Positions 23,987-31,397 of a stretch of 47,828 nt of DNA are shown piece by piece (position 1 is the stretch's first letter; every line of letters starts with the position of its first letter). The translations under genes were made by a program, and so were the position numbers. This stretch comes from Streptomyces beijiangensis (GTDB taxonomy: Bacteria > Actinomycetota > Actinomycetes > Streptomycetales > Streptomycetaceae). The notes beneath the pieces were generated by a model. It was not told the DNA's origin, did not search any database, and was given only the letters and a program-made list of their open reading frames with translations. The DNA lies in NCBI RefSeq assembly GCF_017315755.1, contig NZ_JAFLRJ010000127.1, positions 1 through 47,828 of the forward strand. Reading direction: 5' to 3'.

Positions 23987-25680
23987 GACAGCTCCTCCTC
24001 GGAGGCGCGCGCGGTCCAGGCGGCGAAGCGCTCGCCGTCCTCGCGCTCCTTCTGGAACCGGCCGAGAACGCGCTCGACGTAGTCCGGCAGATCGTCCGAA
24101 GTGACCTTCAGACCACGGACCTTGCGGCCGAATCCGGCCTCCAGGCCCAGTGCGCCGCCGAGGTGCACCTGGAAGCCCTCGACCTGGTTGCCGTCCTTGT
24201 CGAGCATCAGCTGGCCCTTGAGACCGATGTCGGCGACCTGGATACGGGCGCAGGCGTTCGGGCAGCCGTTGATGTTGATGGTGATGGGCTCGTCGAAGTC
24301 CGGGATACGGCGCTCCAGTTCGTCGATGAGGGAGGCGCCGCGCGCCTTCGTCTCGACGATGGCGAGCTTGCAGAACTCGATGCCGGTGCAGGCCATCGTG
24401 CCGCGCCGGAACGGAGAGGCGTTGACCTTCAGATCGAGCGCTTCGAGCCCGGCGATCAGTGAAGGAACCTGGCTCTCCTCCACATCGAGCACGATCATCT
24501 TCTGCTCGGTGGTGGTACGCAGCCGGTCGGAGCCGTGGGCGGCGGCAACCTCCGCGATCTTCACCAACTGGGGTCCGTCCACGCGTCCGACGCGGGGTGC
24601 GAAGCCGACGTAGAAACGCCCGTCCTTCTGCCGGTGCACACCGAGGTGGTCGCGCCACGTCCCTGCGGGCTGCTCGGGCGCGGGCCCGTCGACGAGCTTC
24701 CGCTCCAGGTACTCGTCCTCCAGGATCTGCCGGAACTTCTCGGTGCCCCAGTCGGCGAGCAGGAACTTGAGACGGGCGCGGGTACGCAGCCGCCGGTAGC
24801 CGTAGTCGCGGAAGATCCCGATGACACCGCCGTACACGTCGGGCACCTCGTCCAGCGGCACCCAGGCGCCGAGCCGCTGGCCCAGCTTGGGGTTGGTGGA
24901 GAGCCCGCCGCCGACCCACAGGTCGAAGCCGGGGCCGTGCTCGGGGTGGTTCACGCCGACGAACGCGATGTCGTTGATCTCGTGCGCCACATCGAGCTGC
25001 GGGGAACCGGAGATCGCCGTCTTGAACTTGCGCGGCAGGTTGGAGTAGTCGGGGTTGCCGATGAAGCGCCGGTGGATCTCGTCGATGGCCGTGGTGCCGT
25101 CGATGATCTCGTCCTCGGCGACACCGGCGACGGGCGAGCCGAGGATGGTGCGGGGCGTGTCACCGCAGGCCTCGGTGGTGGAGAGCCCGACGGCCTCAAG
25201 ACGCCGCCAGATCTCGGGGACGTCCTCGATACGGATCCAGTGGTACTGGACGTTCTGCCGGTCGGTGATGTCGGCGGTCCCGCGCGCGAACTCCACCGAG
25301 ATCTCGCCGATGACCCGCAGCTGCTCGGTGGTGAGCCGGCCGCCGTCGATACGGACCCGGAGCATGAAGTACTCGTCGTCCAGCTCCTCCGGCTCCAGGA
25401 TCGCGGTCTTGCCGCCGTCGATCCCGGGCTTGCGCTGGGTGTACAGGCCCCACCAGCGCATGCGTCCGCGCAGGTCGTTGGGGTCGATGGAGTCGAAACC
25501 GCGCTTGGAGTAGATCGTCTCAATGCGTGTCCGCACATTGAGACCGTCGTCGTCCTTCTTGAACTGCTCGTTGCCGTTCAGAGGGGTGAAGTGGCCGGCG
25601 GCCCACTGACCTTCGCCACGGTGACGGCCGGCCTTGCGGCGGGGCGTGGCTGGAGCGGGCTTTTCCGGGGTGGCGGCCAT
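23983..25680 (-). CDS. cysI: Ferredoxin-dependent assimilatory sulfite reductase (NirA/CysI type)
   Basis: A 565-residue siroheme and [4Fe-4S] enzyme that reduces sulfite to sulfide with six electrons. Cluster/siroheme cysteines are C431 and C437 (ACTGIEFCKLA) and C473 and C477 (NGCPNACARIQ). Y80 (WWGLYTQR) and C172 (TEACGDTPR) are 92 residues apart, the same spacing as the covalently linked Tyr69-Cys161 of Mycobacterium tuberculosis NirA, a sulfite reductase marker. Siroheme would come from the chelatase at the end of the operon. First structural gene of the operon; GAAGGA precedes the ATG. A leader peptide is encoded 172 bp upstream. Confidence 0.95.
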   Translation of the reverse strand: MAATPEKPAPATPRRKAGRHRGEGQWAAGHFTPLNGNEQFKKDDDGLNVRTRIETIYSKRGFDSIDPNDLRGRMRWWGLYTQRKPGIDGGKTAILEPEELDDEYFMLRVRIDGGRLTTEQLRVIGEISVEFARGTADITDRQNVQYHWIRIEDVPEIWRRLEAVGLSTTEACGDTPRTILGSPVAGVAEDEIIDGTTAIDEIHRRFIGNPDYSNLPRKFKTAISGSPQLDVAHEINDIAFVGVNHPEHGPGFDLWVGGGLSTNPKLGQRLGAWVPLDEVPDVYGGVIGIFRDYGYRRLRTRARLKFLLADWGTEKFRQILEDEYLERKLVDGPAPEQPAGTWRDHLGVHRQKDGRFYVGFAPRVGRVDGPQLVKIAEVAAAHGSDRLRTTTEQKMIVLDVEESQVPSLIAGLEALDLKVNASPFRRGTMACTGIEFCKLAIVETKARGASLIDELERRIPDFDEPITININGCPNACARIQVADIGLKGQLMLDKDGNQVEGFQVHLGGALGLEAGFGRKVRGLKVTSDDLPDYVERVLGRFQKEREDGERFAAWTARASEEELS

Positions 25681-25742
25681 GGTGGTTCGTCCTTCTCTGG
25701 CGGCTCAAGCGGGTGGCGGTCAGGCTGAAGGTACCCCTGTGA

Positions 25743-25761
25743 CCTGCCCGTTCACGGCAGG
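25743..25761 (-). promoter_or_regulatory. Hairpin in the cysI leader region
   Basis: CCTGCC-N7-GGCAGG forms a 6-bp GC-rich stem about 63 bp before the cysI start and about 90 bp after the leader-peptide stop. A weaker outer pairing CCCCT (25734-25738) with AGGGG (25782-25786) encloses it. No T-run follows, so a factor-independent terminator is not shown, but an attenuation or anti-Shine-Dalgarno role is possible. Confidence 0.35.
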
Positions 25762-25852
25762 ACGCGGTGGCTCACATACGTAGGGGCAATTCGGCTCGTC
25801 CGCAACGACGGGGACGGCGGAGTACGTCGGGAAACGGCGTGGCTGGTTCTGC

Positions 25853-25936
25853 TCAGCGCGCCGGACAGATGGCGCTGGATACGCGGCCGAGGTCGACGTG
25901 GCGTCGACTCACCAAGGCAATTCCAGTTCCAGACAT
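25853..25936 (-). CDS. Leader peptide of the cysI operon (27 residues)
   Basis: A 27-codon frame from ATG 25936 to TGA 25853 encodes a peptide starting MSGTGIALVS and ending RRHVDLGRVSSAICPAR. It closely resembles the short 'putative leader peptide' family that I recall upstream of sulfur-assimilation operons in Streptomyces, with the hallmark RRHVDL and a single cysteine (C24) four codons from the end. Translation through the cysteine codon could sense charged tRNA-Cys and set cysI expression. It is too short for most gene callers. No clear Shine-Dalgarno sequence precedes it. Confidence 0.8.
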   Translation of the reverse strand: MSGTGIALVSRRHVDLGRVSSAICPAR

Positions 25937-25998
25937 GACGGAAGCGTGTCACGGCGATCTCGCGCCAGTCCACCACTATCCACAATGCGGACCAGACT

Positions 25999-26015
25999 GT
26001 CCCGTATCGTGAGAC
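25999..26015. promoter_or_regulatory. 17-bp palindrome upstream of the cys operon leader
   Basis: On the minus strand the sequence is GTCTCACGATACGGGAC, an imperfect inverted repeat of form GTCYC-N7-GRGAC, ending about 63 bp before the leader-peptide ATG. Its position suits an operator for the whole sulfur operon. The regulator is not known to me and none is encoded next to it. Confidence 0.35.
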
Positions 26016-26041
26016 GGTGTGTTGTCCGTCACTCGGCCGGG

Positions 26042-26620
26042 TCAGGCCTGCGCTCCAGCCCAGGGCCCCGGAGTCGGTGCGTGCTCCTCCTCCTCGGTCT
26101 TCGTCTCGAAGAGCCGGAAACCGCGGCGCAGGTAGTTGTCCATCGCATACGGCCCGTCCTTGCTGCACGTGTGCAGCCAGACCCGCTTGGTCTCCGCCCG
26201 CTCCGGCCACCGCTCGGCCAGGTCCCAGGCCCGCTGCACTCCGTAGGTGAGGAGATGGCCGCCGATGCGCCGCCCCCGGAAGGCCGGGATCAGCCCGAAG
26301 TACATGATCTCCACGGCGCCGTCGTCCTGCGGGTCCAGCTCGACGTACCCGGCGGGTGTGCCCCGGTCGTACGCGACCCACGTCTCGACCCCGGGTCGGC
26401 CGAGTGTCTCCTCCCACTGTGCGTAGCTCAGGGGGAGCCGGTCGGTCCACTGGATGTCCCCGCCGACGGAGGCGTACAGGAACCGGCTGAACTCGGGCGA
26501 GGGCACCTCGGCGCGGACGATCTGGATGTCGTCGCCCTGCGGGACCGCGGCCGGACGCAGGTCCGCGGGGGAGGTCTGTTCGAGGGACCAGATGGTGACA
26601 GTGACGGTGGTGCTGTTCAT
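26042..26620 (-). CDS. GNAT family N-acetyltransferase
   Basis: A 192-residue protein with a GNAT core: VAYDRGTPAGYVELDP (strand 4), VEIMYFGLIPAFRGRRIGGHLLTYGVQRAW (the acetyl-CoA pyrophosphate loop RGRRIGG) and VWLHTCSKDGPYAMDNYLRRGFRLFET. It transfers an acetyl group from acetyl-CoA to an unknown amine. It ends about 26 bp before the palindrome upstream of the cys operon, reading towards it. It may be a stand-alone gene; divergent from the B3/4 protein gene. Confidence 0.88.
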   Translation of the reverse strand: MNSTTVTVTIWSLEQTSPADLRPAAVPQGDDIQIVRAEVPSPEFSRFLYASVGGDIQWTDRLPLSYAQWEETLGRPGVETWVAYDRGTPAGYVELDPQDDGAVEIMYFGLIPAFRGRRIGGHLLTYGVQRAWDLAERWPERAETKRVWLHTCSKDGPYAMDNYLRRGFRLFETKTEEEEHAPTPGPWAGAQA

Positions 26621-26750
26621 GCGGCCATCGGATCATGCGGGACGTGCTGGTACCAAAGTGAGAGGTGGTACGCGGGTGAGGTGGGTGAGCCCGGTGGTGC
26701 CGGGCCGCAGGGGGTTTGTGGCGATCGGGTCGCGGTACCGGCGTTCAGCC

Positions 26751-26776
26751 GGTTGCCCCTGAGTCGTAGGCGCAAC
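26751..26776. other. Stem-loop in the divergent gap between the GNAT and B3/4 genes
   Basis: GGTTGC-C-CCT, a 7-base loop, AGG-C-GCAACC: nine pairs with one C-C mismatch. The 282-bp gap 26621-26902 contains no other structure I can support; composition shifts from high GC to lower GC across it. Confidence 0.4.
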
Positions 26777-26902
26777 CGATCGCTCGGAGATGCCGGTTGA
26801 GCTACCTGATCAAGTCATGGCTGTCAGACTGGTAGTCCGGACACACCAGACGCACCGTCAAGTACCTTCAGCACATGGCGTCATCAGTCATCAGGGGATT
26901 CC

Positions 26903-27583
26903 GTGCTTAAATTCTCGATCTCGGAAGAAGTCAGCGAAAAGCATCCGGGTACCAAGGTTGCCGCAATTCTCTTCGATGATCTGACTGTCGTGAAGAAATC
27001 CCGACAACTTGACGATCTCAAGCGTGCGACGGTGGCTGACCTGCAGCTCTCGAGTCCGCATACGTCAACCGACGAAGACTCTCCGATTCAGGCCTGGCGC
27101 AGGTATTACAGATTCATGGGAATCGACCCCGTCCGGGAGATGCCGGCACCGGAGGGGCTTGTCAGCAGGGTTGCGGAAAACGGCAAATTCCCAACGATCA
27201 ATTCCCTCGTGGACTGCTGCAACCTCGTCGTCTCCCGTCATCTCCTTCCGATTGGAGCCTTTGACAGGGCGGCGATCAATGGAGATGCCTCACTTCGTCT
27301 CGCACACGAAGGTGAACGCATGATCCCGATCGGTGGCAACACTCCCAAGAAGGTCCCAGCCGGAGAAGTGGTCTACGCCGATGCTGAAAATATCTTCTCA
27401 CGCTATAGTCACGATTCGGATCTGACCAAAGTCACAGCGGCCACCAAGAGTGCATTCCTGGTGGTCGATGCGACGAGTGAGCAATCAGTATCCGCACTTG
27501 AGGAAGCCGCGAAGGCGGCCGTTGACCTTGTTTCGAGGGTCTGCGGCGGAAGCGTGTCCTACCAGATCCATATTGCTGAGTAG
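26903..27583 (+). CDS. B3/4 domain-containing protein
   Basis: A 226-residue protein resembling a free-standing B3/4 domain of the phenylalanyl-tRNA synthetase beta chain. WRRYYRFMGIDP, FPTINSLVDCCNLVVSRHLLPIGAFD and the end VSRVCGGSVSYQIHI fit that fold. In the synthetase this domain edits misacylated tRNA; free-standing versions are thought to act on aminoacyl-tRNA or related amino-acid substrates. The start is GTG 26903 after AGGGGATTCC. Codon use is visibly less GC-biased than in the cys operon, which marks the start of a probably acquired segment. It converges with the cyclase-family gene. Confidence 0.75.
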   Translation: MLKFSISEEVSEKHPGTKVAAILFDDLTVVKKSRQLDDLKRATVADLQLSSPHTSTDEDSPIQAWRRYYRFMGIDPVREMPAPEGLVSRVAENGKFPTINSLVDCCNLVVSRHLLPIGAFDRAAINGDASLRLAHEGERMIPIGGNTPKKVPAGEVVYADAENIFSRYSHDSDLTKVTAATKSAFLVVDATSEQSVSALEEAAKAAVDLVSRVCGGSVSYQIHIAE

Positions 27584-27602
27584 GTCCACGGCTTGTTTCC
27601 AG

Positions 27603-28214
27603 TCACGGCAGAATTCGCGCCACGACACGTGCAGGTGCTGCTTCCACCTGCAGGTTCAGCGGGAGCGCCCACACTTCGAAGGTGGCATTCTGCAGTTGGG
27701 AGAGACCGACGAGATTCTCCGCAAGCAGGACCCCGCCGGAGAGTAGTGTCTTATGAATGGGGAAGGGGCTGGCGTCAATGCTCCCGGCATCCACTGCGAC
27801 CAGGTTCACGCCCTTCGACACCAGATATTCGGCGGCATCCTGAGAGACCTGAGGATCTCTCTCATAGTAGTTCTCGGAGTACAGAGAATCGCTGATACCA
27901 GTCCAGATGAGTACCATGTCCCCGCGACTGATCTCCTGTTTTCTGAGCTGATCGGCGTCTACACCGTCTCGCGCATCGACCAGAACCCCTCTGCCGACAA
28001 ACTGATCCAGCGGATAATCGTCCAGCATTTTTCCGCCAGGAACCATGTGACCCGCCGCGTCAATATGGGTTCCATTGTGCGTGCCCAGTGCCAGCGAATG
28101 ATCTAGAAACCCATCCGCCTCCATTTGAGCCGCCACGGTGATCACTACCGACGGGTCTCCTGGGTATACCGGTGTACTTGCACTCAGAGTCATGGAAAGA
28201 TCGATGAGCGTCAT
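27603..28214 (-). CDS. Cyclase family protein (kynurenine formamidase-like metal hydrolase)
   Basis: A 203-residue protein with the family signature H-N-G-T-H-I-D-A-A-G-H (HxGTHxDxxxH type) that binds metal ions, flanked by SASTPVYPGDP and DYPLDQFVGRGVLVDARD. Members hydrolyse N-formylkynurenine, cyclic imides or similar amides; the substrate is unknown. I choose ATG 28214, not ATG 28232, because TATAGT stands six bases before it with no Shine-Dalgarno sequence, as in a leaderless gene. Lower GC than the chromosome around it. Confidence 0.82.
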   Translation of the reverse strand: MTLIDLSMTLSASTPVYPGDPSVVITVAAQMEADGFLDHSLALGTHNGTHIDAAGHMVPGGKMLDDYPLDQFVGRGVLVDARDGVDADQLRKQEISRGDMVLIWTGISDSLYSENYYERDPQVSQDAAEYLVSKGVNLVAVDAGSIDASPFPIHKTLLSGGVLLAENLVGLSQLQNATFEVWALPLNLQVEAAPARVVARILP

Positions 28215-28220
28215 GGACTC

Positions 28221-28226
28221 ACTATA
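28221..28226 (-). promoter_or_regulatory. -10 element of a leaderless promoter
   Basis: On the minus strand TATAGT lies exactly six bases before ATG 28214, placing the transcript start at or next to the start codon. The -35 at 17 bp (AGTAAG) is weak. Confidence 0.5.
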
Positions 28227-28324
28227 ATGCATTGACCGTTGCTCTTACTCAGGTTGAACTCACAGTGTCTGGTGGTCTGTTCGCGTCGCGACCGGCCATG
28301 ACCGTCACCATGCCGGCTCAGGCG

Positions 28325-29179
28325 TCAGCACAGAGCGGGGGATGCCAGGGCCTGGATCCACGCCTGGTTTCCAGGTGCCGGAGAGCTGCAACTCCCCAGA
28401 GTCATCAGGGGTAATCTGTCGCCACGCAGGAACCCGGCCTTTTCCAACCAGCTCTTGATGCCTGGGGAGCTGGTGCAAAGATCAATTTGGGAAATTTCCG
28501 GGCACCCCGCCACGCATGATGAAATCAACTGGAGCCCGAGGTCCATGGTTTCTGCTACGACTGGTCCGATAACAAGACCCGGATAGTTTTTCCAGGAAAT
28601 ACCGTATCCGACCACTCGGCCGGAGGACTCCGCGACGTGAACACCGCGGGCTCGCCCTATGAGCGTCATGAGCAGAGCGGAACGGTCTGCCCCATATGCG
28701 TCGATGTCGAGCTGAGAGATACTGGCCCAGTCGGATGGAACGTATTCCCGAACATTTGGCCAGGAGGGCAGGCGTGCTGTGCCTCGGGCGGCAGAATATC
28801 TCGTGACATCCACGCTCTCCACGAATCCGAGATTACGGTAGAGCGGCCGGCCGTCAGGAGTGGCACACAGCTCAGCTTTACCGGTACCCATTGCGTCAAT
28901 CGCAACCGACATGAGTTGGCGACCAAAACCCTGGCGTGCCAGATCCTCGGAGGTGAGCAGCATGCCGATCGCCCGGGCCCCTGATCCATATCGGGTGACG
29001 GCGACGGTGCCTCCCAGGCCCGGGCGGTGAGGGTGATCGAAACCGAAGACGTCAGAAACGGCAAACAGAAGGTCCCACTGTTCCAGCTCGCGGACCCAGC
29101 CCCGACTTGCAGCAAGGTCGAGGCAGGCTGGTAGATGAGCCGCTTCCAGGCGGTGAATGGTGATTGACCTGCCGGCCAT
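28325..29179 (-). CDS. Two-domain GNAT acetyltransferase
   Basis: A 284-residue protein. The N-terminal GNAT domain (about residues 5-125) has VAVTRYGSGARAIGMLLTSEDLARQGFGRQLM, containing the acetyl-CoA loop RQGFGRQ, and PLYRNLGFVESVDV. The C-terminal domain (about 145-265) with WASISQLDIDAYGADRSALLMTLIGRARGVHV matches the Acetyltransf_18 type that often follows GNAT domains. Substrate unknown. It starts 15 bp after the stop of the small CHAT partner gene and is probably the last gene of that minus-strand transcription unit. Lower GC than the flanks. Confidence 0.83.
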   Translation of the reverse strand: MAGRSITIHRLEAAHLPACLDLAASRGWVRELEQWDLLFAVSDVFGFDHPHRPGLGGTVAVTRYGSGARAIGMLLTSEDLARQGFGRQLMSVAIDAMGTGKAELCATPDGRPLYRNLGFVESVDVTRYSAARGTARLPSWPNVREYVPSDWASISQLDIDAYGADRSALLMTLIGRARGVHVAESSGRVVGYGISWKNYPGLVIGPVVAETMDLGLQLISSCVAGCPEISQIDLCTSSPGIKSWLEKAGFLRGDRLPLMTLGSCSSPAPGNQAWIQALASPALC

Positions 29180-29194
29180 CTCAGTCCGCCGACT

Positions 29195-29575
29195 CTAGCT
29201 TGCGGAATGAGGGTCGTCAGATGGTTCCGGCGATGCGGGTGCCGGAGGCGAGTGATCTATGCAGAGTCGCTCTCCAGAGAATCGCACGATGTAGACCCCC
29301 AGCACGGCAGCCGGGAGCCGACTGTCGAGACCGGCCAGGGTATCGGCCATTATTGCAGCCAATTCAAGTTTGCTCACGCCGGCTGTTCGCCCCTCGCGCC
29401 AGCGTCTGCATAGAGTCTCCCGGAAATCTCCAAGCCATCGGTCCAGTGTGTCTATCGCAGAACCGCGCGTCGGAACGACCAGTCCTGAAGCGACGAGGCT
29501 GCGAAAAGCTTCATCGGCCAGGACCGCTCGGCTCGAGAACCAATTCGGATCGAGTTCAGGTACCTGAGGGCTCAT
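29195..29575 (-). CDS. Small protein downstream of the CHAT protease
   Basis: A 126-residue protein with no motif I can assign for certain. It is helical in the middle (IDTLDRWLGDFRETLCRRWREG, LELAAIMADTLAGLDSRLPAAVLG) and ends in a Pro/Ser-rich tail. The ATG at 29575 overlaps the end of the CHAT gene by 20 bp, arguing for joint translation and function. It may correspond to the small 'CATRA system-associated' proteins described next to CHAT proteases, a suggestion from memory. It could be the substrate, a regulator or an adaptor of the protease. Confidence 0.6.
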   Translation of the reverse strand: MSPQVPELDPNWFSSRAVLADEAFRSLVASGLVVPTRGSAIDTLDRWLGDFRETLCRRWREGRTAGVSKLELAAIMADTLAGLDSRLPAAVLGVYIVRFSGERLCIDHSPPAPASPEPSDDPHSAS

Positions 29576-31376
29576 CCCAGTCCTTCCCAAACAAGCCGGC
29601 ACACATGCCGTGCAGGATGCGTCCGGTGCACTCATTAATGGTCTGGAAGGATTCCAGGCCGAGCGTGACCTGGAACTCCTCCCCGTAATCGGCCAATGCA
29701 CGACGGAGCAGTCTCATATACCGCTCCAAATAATGACGGATCATGTCGGGGTTGTAGTCTTCGTAGAGATTGTATGTTCGTTCGCTGTCTTCGAATCGAG
29801 TCTGTTTGTTGAATACATAGACGCTGGAGGCCGGGTCGGGAGGAATGTTGCCGAACCTGCTTACCAGTTCGATCTCTTCGATCTCCCCGTCTTCGTATTC
29901 CGAGATCACCAATCCGAATCGGGGTGCCGAACTCAGCCGGCGAACATGGTCGATCAATTCTTGTGCGCGGGTCGCCCCGCGTGAGGCAAGATAGCCACGC
30001 AGAACGCGAGCGCTCACGATGGACAGAAGTGTCTTGCTCCCGGATTCGACCAGATTTCCAAATTCCTCGATGTATTCCATCAATGCACGCTCTGAACGCA
30101 AACTTCTTTCAGCATCCATAGGGATTGCGTGGACCCATGCTCGGACATCCTTCTCGTCCCAGATGATCCAAGGGAGATCATTGACGGCCAGAAGTTCCAG
30201 ACCGGGGTATTCGCGCTCAAGCTGGATGATACGGTCGATCCCTATGTCATTGACATAGGGCCCGGCCGTCAGTTGTGGCTTGAAGATCGGGAGCGTCTCT
30301 GCTGGGTCGCCGAACAGTACATATGCCAGAGCATCGGGGGTTTCCTCGCTCTTTCGAGCAGCGAATATTGCCTCTCCGGCAGAGTCGCCGGCCATCACAT
30401 TCTTGTAGAACGTCTGGGCGACGCGTCTTGCTGGTGCGTCACCGACAGGCCAGAGAGGGGCGATATAGGCGACTGCTCCACCCGTCAGAAATTCGGCGGC
30501 AAGACCGCTTACGGCACCAAAGCTCGCAACTCCGTCCGGACTTGTTGCGGCGGCGCGGCACCCGTTGACGAAGACGAACGGCGAGCACCCGAGGTTTCTG
30601 GCCTCAAATCCCCTGAAGTCCCCGTCGGACAAGGGGAGTGAGGAGTTGGAGGGGTCCCGGGGATCGAATTTTGCATGACCTGCGTAGTGCAGAAGATCGA
30701 TGTCCTGGCTGGGATCCATCAACAGGTCGAGAAGAACCGCCTCCTTCGTCGCTTCGGCTCCGAGCAGAAGTCTGACGCTGCCATAGATGGAGAATCGCTG
30801 CTTGAGGATCGCCAATGCATCGCGGCACTTCTCTGCGATTTCCTCTGCCTCCCTGCGCGCCTCGGGCAGGTCTTGTGTGGGATCGCCCACTACCGCGACA
30901 CAGACGCTCTTCCTCGCGGAGTTCTCCATCACTTTTGATGGTCGGATCAGTGTTCGGCCGAAAGCAATCCTGCGAGAAATGAACCCGTACTCGTCACAGA
31001 TCAGCTCCCAAGGAACGTCATGATCCTGGAGCTCAAGCGCAATGATCCCTCGTCGGCTCGTGTGGAAGATGCTTCTTTTGACTTCCGGAGGAAAGAACAG
31101 TGCGTATAAGTGGCGGCCGAACCTTGCCAGTTGATCGGAGGAATCGGTGGACCAGCCGGTCACCGTCACCCTGGACGTGAGGTCGTACAGACGTCCGAGA
31201 AGAGTTCGCCGAGTGCCGATATCAACCGTGGTACGCCCCAGAAATGTTCCATCGGCGTAGAAGGAGTAGACGATCTCTCCCTCTGCTCGATCATCCTGGG
31301 AGAAACGGTCGAACCGTTGAGCGTGAATCTGCAGGTTGACTGGTCTGTCCGTCACGATCTGTGGCCCCATATTCAT
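29556..31376 (-). CDS. CHAT domain (caspase-like) protease
   Basis: A 606-residue protein. Residues 1-140 form an N-terminal beta-rich region. The CHAT peptidase domain covers about 150-370 with the catalytic pair H234 (DLLHYAGHAKFD) and C273 (FVFVNGCRAAAT), both intact, followed by GLAAEFLTGGAVAYIAPLWPVGD, typical of CHAT. The C-terminal 230 residues (from about 375) contain no TPR that I can see. They carry a Trp-rich start (NDLPWIIWDEKDVRAWVHAIP) and acidic strands and probably form a sensor or effector domain. It lies between the HDxxH gene (21 bp upstream) and the small partner (overlap). By family analogy it cuts a partner protein upon a trigger. Lower GC than flanks. Confidence 0.85.
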   Translation of the reverse strand: MNMGPQIVTDRPVNLQIHAQRFDRFSQDDRAEGEIVYSFYADGTFLGRTTVDIGTRRTLLGRLYDLTSRVTVTGWSTDSSDQLARFGRHLYALFFPPEVKRSIFHTSRRGIIALELQDHDVPWELICDEYGFISRRIAFGRTLIRPSKVMENSARKSVCVAVVGDPTQDLPEARREAEEIAEKCRDALAILKQRFSIYGSVRLLLGAEATKEAVLLDLLMDPSQDIDLLHYAGHAKFDPRDPSNSSLPLSDGDFRGFEARNLGCSPFVFVNGCRAAATSPDGVASFGAVSGLAAEFLTGGAVAYIAPLWPVGDAPARRVAQTFYKNVMAGDSAGEAIFAARKSEETPDALAYVLFGDPAETLPIFKPQLTAGPYVNDIGIDRIIQLEREYPGLELLAVNDLPWIIWDEKDVRAWVHAIPMDAERSLRSERALMEYIEEFGNLVESGSKTLLSIVSARVLRGYLASRGATRAQELIDHVRRLSSAPRFGLVISEYEDGEIEEIELVSRFGNIPPDPASSVYVFNKQTRFEDSERTYNLYEDYNPDMIRHYLERYMRLLRRALADYGEEFQVTLGLESFQTINECTGRILHGMCAGLFGKDWDEPSGT

Positions 31377-31397
31377 GCCCGGTTGTTGGAACCCAAG

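Noticed and set aside
26690..26850. Possible tRNA in the gap before the B3/4 gene
   Set aside because: A hairpin is present, but no cloverleaf, TTC-like arm or acceptor pairing could be built on either strand, so it cannot be called an attachment-site tRNA for the island.
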